Source: a bacterium (GTDB lineage Bacteria; CBDUZB01; JAGLHV01). From it: a stretch of DNA of 10,137 nucleotides. The position numbers and the translations under genes were made by a program. The stretch covers positions 1 through 10,137 of the forward strand of contig JAGLYT010000034.1 of the NCBI GenBank assembly GCA_023132075.1. The letters are read 5' to 3'. Below are positions 7,013 through 10,137 of the stretch, piece after piece. The notes under the pieces are model-generated. The model was not told the origin of the DNA. It worked only from the letters and a program-made list of their open reading frames with translations, and searched no databases. Positions within the stretch are counted from its first letter, which is position 1, and every line of letters starts with the position of its first letter.

Positions 7013-9157
7013 ATGATAAAAAAATGGGAATTTATTTATGCTCCGTGTGAAAAAGATGCTCGTAGATACAAGATAAGGATAGATGGGGAAGAAAAGGATC
7101 TTTTAAAGTTAACGAAAAAAATAGGGAAACATTGCGGAAAATCTTTTGTTCCGATAAGTAAAATCTTTAAGTGGGTTTTTTACATTTATAATGTGGATAA
7201 GAACGAGAAGGAAAAAATAGAAAATATTTTAAAAGAAATTTGTCCTGTTGAATTCAAGGAAAAAGCAAAGAAAAACAACGAGGAAGATTCTTCTGAGACA
7301 GAGAGTACTCCATCTTTGGAATTTATTTTAGAAAACATAGTAAGTTATGATAAAGAGGACAGTGAATCGGAGAAAGAGAGGGAAGAAATAAAGGAAGAAG
7401 AAATAGTAGTAGAAGAAGAGGAGGAAGAACAAGGAGAAGCAGAAGAAGGGATAGAAAAAGAGGAGGAAAAACAAGAAGAACCGGAAGTTGTGGAAGAACC
7501 CGAAACAAGTGGGAGAAGTGCGGAGATTGCAGATATTTTAAAAGAAAAAGAGTTATTAGATATTGAAGTAAAAAGTGAAGAAAGCAATGAGATTGAATCT
7601 TTTTTTGAAGGAAAAAGTATTGCTGAAGAAATATTAAAAAAGGAAGATATAGAGAAAACCGTACATTCACAAAAGGAAAAGGAGCAGGAAGAAAATAAAA
7701 GTGAAGAAAAACTTTTCGGAGAATTGAAATTAAATCCGGCATATACGTTTGATTCTTTTGTCGTTGGTCCGAATAGCCGGTTTACCCATGCGGCCGCTTT
7801 AGCCGTAGCAGAAAATCCCGGAAAGATTTATAATCCTCTATTTATTTATGGTGGAGTAGGATTGGGAAAGACTCACCTTTTACATGCTATTGGACATTTT
7901 GCTCAGGGAAAAAATAAAAATTTACAAATGCTATATATCACTGCAGAGAAATTTATAGAAGATGTAATTGATGCGATTCGGCAGGGAACAGTGCGAAAAT
8001 TTCGGAGGCATTGCAGAAAATTTGATATTTTATTGGTTGATGATATTCAGTTTTTGGCGGAAGCGGAATCTACACAGGAAGAATTTTTTCATACGTTTAA
8101 TATTTTGTATGATGCGCAAAAACAAATTGTTATTACTTGTGATAAACCTCCTAAAAGATTGATAGATGTAGAAGAAAGGTTAAAATCGAGATTTGAGTGG
8201 GGATTAACTGCGGATGTAAAATCACCTAATCTGGAGACAAGGGTAGCTATTTTAAAAAAGAAAGAAGAAAATCAAAGTATAAAATTGGATGATGATATTC
8301 TTCTCTACATTGCCGGGAGATTAAAATCAAATATTCGCGAATTGGAAGGATTTTTGAAAAGAATAGATGCGTATGTCCAACTTACTAAACAGAAAATAAC
8401 TTTAGATGCTATAAAAACTTTGTTGGGAGAACTTCTTCCTGATGAAAAGATAATTTCAGAAGAAATAAAGAAGGAAACAAAAGAGGAACAAAAGGAGAAA
8501 GAGCCGGAGAAGGAGCCGGAGGAAGAACAAGAACAGGAAAAAGAACCGAAAGAAAGCGAAAAATTAGTCGAAGATAAGGAAGCCGAAAAAAAGAAAGCGG
8601 AAGAATTTTTGGAGAAGGAAGTATTTGGGTTTAAAGATAAAAAAAGTGAGCAGGGGGAAGTTCACGAAGAAAAAGAGGAGCTAAAACCGATAGAAAAAAT
8701 TCCCATAGTGGAAGAAGTCTATCCGACTAAAGAACCCATTATGCAGGAAGTAACTGAAAATGGTAAAACTTTTAAACTGGTTAAAGTAGGCTACTTTTAT
8801 CCTGACGAACATGGGGAAGATTTGAAAAAAATAAAAAAAGAATTTGAAAGTGTCATTGAAAAACATAAATTAAAATTTCAATTGGATGCAGTATTTGAAA
8901 AAGAATATACCCCGTATGAAAAGGTAGAATATAATGATTTTGTTACTTTATGTAAAACCGCCGGGGTAAGGATTGTTATAGTGTTGGGTCCGCCAAAGGG
9001 AAAAGAATTGAAAGAAACAGAGTTTTCTACCGCTTTAAAAGCTTTTTTGGATGAGGAAAAAATTTCTTTGCAGTTTGTGCCGTTTGGGGATATAGGGAAG
9101 CAATTTAGATTTTTGAATTTGGTTTTAGATATTGTCCTCGTCAGTCATAAAAAATAG
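7013..9157 (+). CDS. DnaA-like AAA+ protein with atypical N- and C-terminal regions
   Basis: The 714-residue protein has five parts. Residues 1-86 form a small predicted alpha/beta domain that does not resemble DnaA domain I. Residues 87-235 are a Glu/Lys-rich linker. Residues 238-475 are a DnaA domain III: NPAYTFDSFVVG (241-252), Walker A GGVGLGKT (280-287), a basic initiator-specific segment GTVRKFRRHCRK (325-336), Walker B LLVDD (340-344), TQEEFFHTFN (354-363), sensor 1 around 371-380, the box VII arginine R393 in RLKSRFEWGL, and sensor 2 R442 in SNIRELEG. Residues 478-560 are a second charged linker, and 563-714 a predicted alpha/beta domain of unknown type. DnaA domain IV, the helix-turn-helix that binds DnaA boxes, is missing. 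The core is close enough to DnaA to suggest ATP-driven assembly, perhaps in replication control or as a Hda-like partner, but the function is unknown. Automatic pipelines would probably call it DnaA. The ATG has only weak purine tracts (AGGG, AAGGGA) upstream. Confidence 0.9.
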   Translation: MIKKWEFIYAPCEKDARRYKIRIDGEEKDLLKLTKKIGKHCGKSFVPISKIFKWVFYIYNVDKNEKEKIENILKEICPVEFKEKAKKNNEEDSSETESTPSLEFILENIVSYDKEDSESEKEREEIKEEEIVVEEEEEEQGEAEEGIEKEEEKQEEPEVVEEPETSGRSAEIADILKEKELLDIEVKSEESNEIESFFEGKSIAEEILKKEDIEKTVHSQKEKEQEENKSEEKLFGELKLNPAYTFDSFVVGPNSRFTHAAALAVAENPGKIYNPLFIYGGVGLGKTHLLHAIGHFAQGKNKNLQMLYITAEKFIEDVIDAIRQGTVRKFRRHCRKFDILLVDDIQFLAEAESTQEEFFHTFNILYDAQKQIVITCDKPPKRLIDVEERLKSRFEWGLTADVKSPNLETRVAILKKKEENQSIKLDDDILLYIAGRLKSNIRELEGFLKRIDAYVQLTKQKITLDAIKTLLGELLPDEKIISEEIKKETKEEQKEKEPEKEPEEEQEQEKEPKESEKLVEDKEAEKKKAEEFLEKEVFGFKDKKSEQGEVHEEKEELKPIEKIPIVEEVYPTKEPIMQEVTENGKTFKLVKVGYFYPDEHGEDLKKIKKEFESVIEKHKLKFQLDAVFEKEYTPYEKVEYNDFVTLCKTAGVRIVIVLGPPKGKELKETEFSTALKAFLDEEKISLQFVPFGDIGKQFRFLNLVLDIVLVSHKK
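7271..7717 (+). repeat. Low-complexity acidic linker 1 coding region of the DnaA-like protein
   Basis: This part encodes residues 87-235, dominated by Glu and Lys, with the purest acidic run at about residues 116-165. The DNA is a purine-rich GAA/GAG tract on the coding strand, which creates long pyrimidine-rich shadow frames on the other strand. A few hydrophobic patches (LEFILENIV at 102-110, SAEIADILKEKELLDIEV at 169-186, ESFFEGKSIAEEIL at 195-208) break the run and may be short binding motifs. It should be disordered; length variation between strains would be expected. Confidence 0.75.
8444..8692 (+). repeat. Low-complexity charged linker 2 coding region of the DnaA-like protein
   Basis: This part encodes residues 478-560, rich in Glu, Lys, Gln and Pro, with imperfect KEPE/EKEPE repeats near 494-513. 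It connects the AAA+ core to the C-terminal domain, at the place where true DnaA would continue into its DNA-binding domain IV. It is probably disordered or partly coiled coil (about 514-535). Confidence 0.7.
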
Positions 9158-9175
9158 AAATTTTAGATTTTAATT

Positions 9176-9181
9176 AAGGAG
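9176..9181 (+). promoter_or_regulatory. Ribosome binding site deciding the TTG start of the transketolase N-terminal subunit
   Basis: AAGGAG ends 9 nt before the TTG at 9191. The family's N-terminal helix (about residues 3-20) begins just after this TTG, and no ATG lies between it and the first conserved motif at a suitable spacing, so the TTG start is favoured. Confidence 0.6.
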
Positions 9182-9190
9182 TAGTTTAAA

Positions 9191-10006
9191 TTGACAAATA
9201 AAGAATTAGAGAAAAAAGCTATCCAGATAAGAAGAGACATTGTTCTCATGCTGTTAGAATCCGGTTCAGGGCATCCGGGAGGATCTTTGTCTTCAACGGA
9301 AATTATGGTTGCTTTATATTTTTCTGTTTTAAAACATAATCCTAAAGATTCCACCTGGGTTATGCGGGATCGTTTTATTTTATCTAAGGGACATAGTTGT
9401 CCGGTACATTATGCATGTTTGGCTCGGGCCGGATACTTTCCTGAGGAAGAATTATTTACTTTGCGTAAATTAGGTAGCCGACTACAAGGTCATCCGGGGA
9501 AAGATAAAAAATTACCCGGGGTTGAAGTTTCCAGTGGTTCATTAGGACAGGGTTTGTCCGTAGCCGTTGGAAATGCTTTAGGATTTAAATTGGATAACCA
9601 AGGGCAAAGAGTTTATTGTTTAATGGGTGATGGAGAGTTGGATGAAGGACAAATATGGGAAGCAGCAATGGCGGCTGCGCATTACCGATTAAATAATTTA
9701 TGTGCTATTATAGATAATAATGGATTGCAAATAGATGGATGTTTGGAAGATGTAATGTGCATTGAACCGTTGAGGGAAAAATGGAATGCTTTCGGTTGGC
9801 ATACGGTAGAGATTGACGGGCATAATATGCAAGAAGTTCTTAATGCTTTTAAAGTCGCCGAAGAAGAAAAAAATAAACCAACAGTTATAATTGCTCATAC
9901 GATAAAAGGGAAAGGCGTATCTTTCATGGAGAATGTAGTTGGGTGGCATGGTAAAACCCCTAATAAGGAACAGGCAGATCAGGCTTTGAAGGAATTAATT
10001 TTTTGA
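9191..10006 (+). CDS. tkt: Transketolase, N-terminal (thiamine diphosphate PP-domain) subunit
   Basis: This is one half of a split transketolase, which moves two-carbon ketol units between sugar phosphates in the non-oxidative pentose phosphate pathway. The 271 residues cover only the PP domain. They include SGHPGGSLS (26-34, H28), SKGHS (65-69, H68), LQGHPG (98-103, H101), GSLGQGLSVAVGNAL (116-130), and the thiamine diphosphate motif from GDGELDEGQ (146-154) to IIDNNGLQ (173-180, N176). The split is natural, not a frameshift: the frame ends in TGA, a spacer with AAGGA follows, and the partner gene starts with its own ATG 28 nt later. Two-gene transketolases are common in archaea and many anaerobic bacteria. 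Together with RpiB and TpiA it completes part of a carbon-rearranging module. A related two-gene enzyme such as a 1-deoxyxylulose-5-phosphate synthase-like protein is less likely. Confidence 0.95.
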   Translation: MTNKELEKKAIQIRRDIVLMLLESGSGHPGGSLSSTEIMVALYFSVLKHNPKDSTWVMRDRFILSKGHSCPVHYACLARAGYFPEEELFTLRKLGSRLQGHPGKDKKLPGVEVSSGSLGQGLSVAVGNALGFKLDNQGQRVYCLMGDGELDEGQIWEAAMAAAHYRLNNLCAIIDNNGLQIDGCLEDVMCIEPLREKWNAFGWHTVEIDGHNMQEVLNAFKVAEEEKNKPTVIIAHTIKGKGVSFMENVVGWHGKTPNKEQADQALKELIF

Positions 10007-10034
10007 TTTTCTAAAAGAATAAGGATATTTTATT

Positions 10035-10137
10035 ATGGAAAAGATGTATTCGACAAGAGAAGGATATGGGGAGGGGTTGTTGCTCCTGGGAGAAAAAAAT
10101 AAGAATCTGGTTGTTTTAGATGCGGACACTTCTTGTT
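10035..10137 (+). CDS. tkt: Transketolase, C-terminal (pyrimidine-domain) subunit, 3' end outside window
   Basis: The first 34 codons are visible before the window ends. Translation from the ATG at 10035 gives MEKMYSTREGYGEGLLLLG followed by a segment ending VVLDADTSC. This matches the opening of transketolase pyrimidine-binding subunits, which start with a TR-x-AYG-like motif and soon after show VVLDADLS. AAGGA at 10021-10025 is the likely ribosome binding site, and the upstream partner subunit ends 28 nt before. The rest, including the thiamine-activating Glu, lies outside the window. Confidence 0.88.
   Translation, partial: MEKMYSTREGYGEGLLLLGEKNKNLVVLDADTSC

Noticed and set aside
7323-7742. 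Long minus-strand open frames, Leu/Phe- and Ser-rich, opposite the acidic linker
   Set aside because: They are the complement of a GAA/GAG-rich coding tract, so stop codons are rare by composition. No ribosome binding site or family resemblance was seen.
7968-8162. A + strand open frame of 64 codons inside the DnaA-like AAA+ core
   Set aside because: It lies in another frame of a strongly conserved coding region and has no features of its own.
10004-10034. Possible frameshift splitting one transketolase gene
   Set aside because: The downstream frame has its own ATG and a ribosome binding site, and two-subunit transketolases are an established form, so a real split is the simpler reading.

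Overview
The window is an AT-rich bacterial segment in which every recognisable gene lies on the + strand with short spacers. Ribosome binding sites are mostly strong, and ATG, GTG and TTG starts are all used. The genetic code is the standard bacterial one: TAA, TAG and TGA all end genes, and TGG encodes the expected tryptophans. The housekeeping proteins are typical of bacteria. The A/T-rich codon use, the split transketolase, a PduL-type phosphotransacylase, a PilT ATPase and an unusual DnaA-like fusion protein suggest an anaerobic bacterium of a poorly cultured lineage, for example something like Omnitrophota or Aerophobota. That placement is a guess from style and content, not a demonstrated assignment.

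Positions 1-3329 are an information-processing block: the C-terminal end of DNA polymerase I (polA), the base-excision glycosylase MutM, dephospho-CoA kinase (coaE) and transcription terminator Rho. Gaps are 17 to 35 nt, so these four probably form one transcription unit. A 252-nt gap (3330-3581) follows. It is the only sizeable non-coding stretch and holds two candidate promoters and a set of nested complementary segments that could fold into a structured RNA.

Positions 3582-6987 hold triosephosphate isomerase (tpiA), a stand-alone PduL-type phosphate acyltransferase, ribose-5-phosphate isomerase B (rpiB), a PilT-family ATPase and a lipoyl carrier protein (gcvH). A 714-residue protein follows at 7013-9157. 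It carries a complete DnaA-type AAA+ core between two acidic low-complexity linkers, but neither of the flanking regions resembles DnaA domain I or domain IV. The window closes with the two halves of a split transketolase (9191-10006, and 10035 to the end).

TpiA, RpiB and transketolase connect lower glycolysis with the non-oxidative pentose phosphate pathway, and PduL would interconvert acyl-CoA and acyl-phosphate. PilT, GcvH and the DnaA-like protein sit between these metabolic genes with no obvious functional link. I see no mobile elements, CRISPR arrays, tRNAs or rRNAs. The most unusual item is the DnaA-like fusion protein; next are the rho-tpiA intergenic region and the PilT whose C-terminal retraction motif is diverged.
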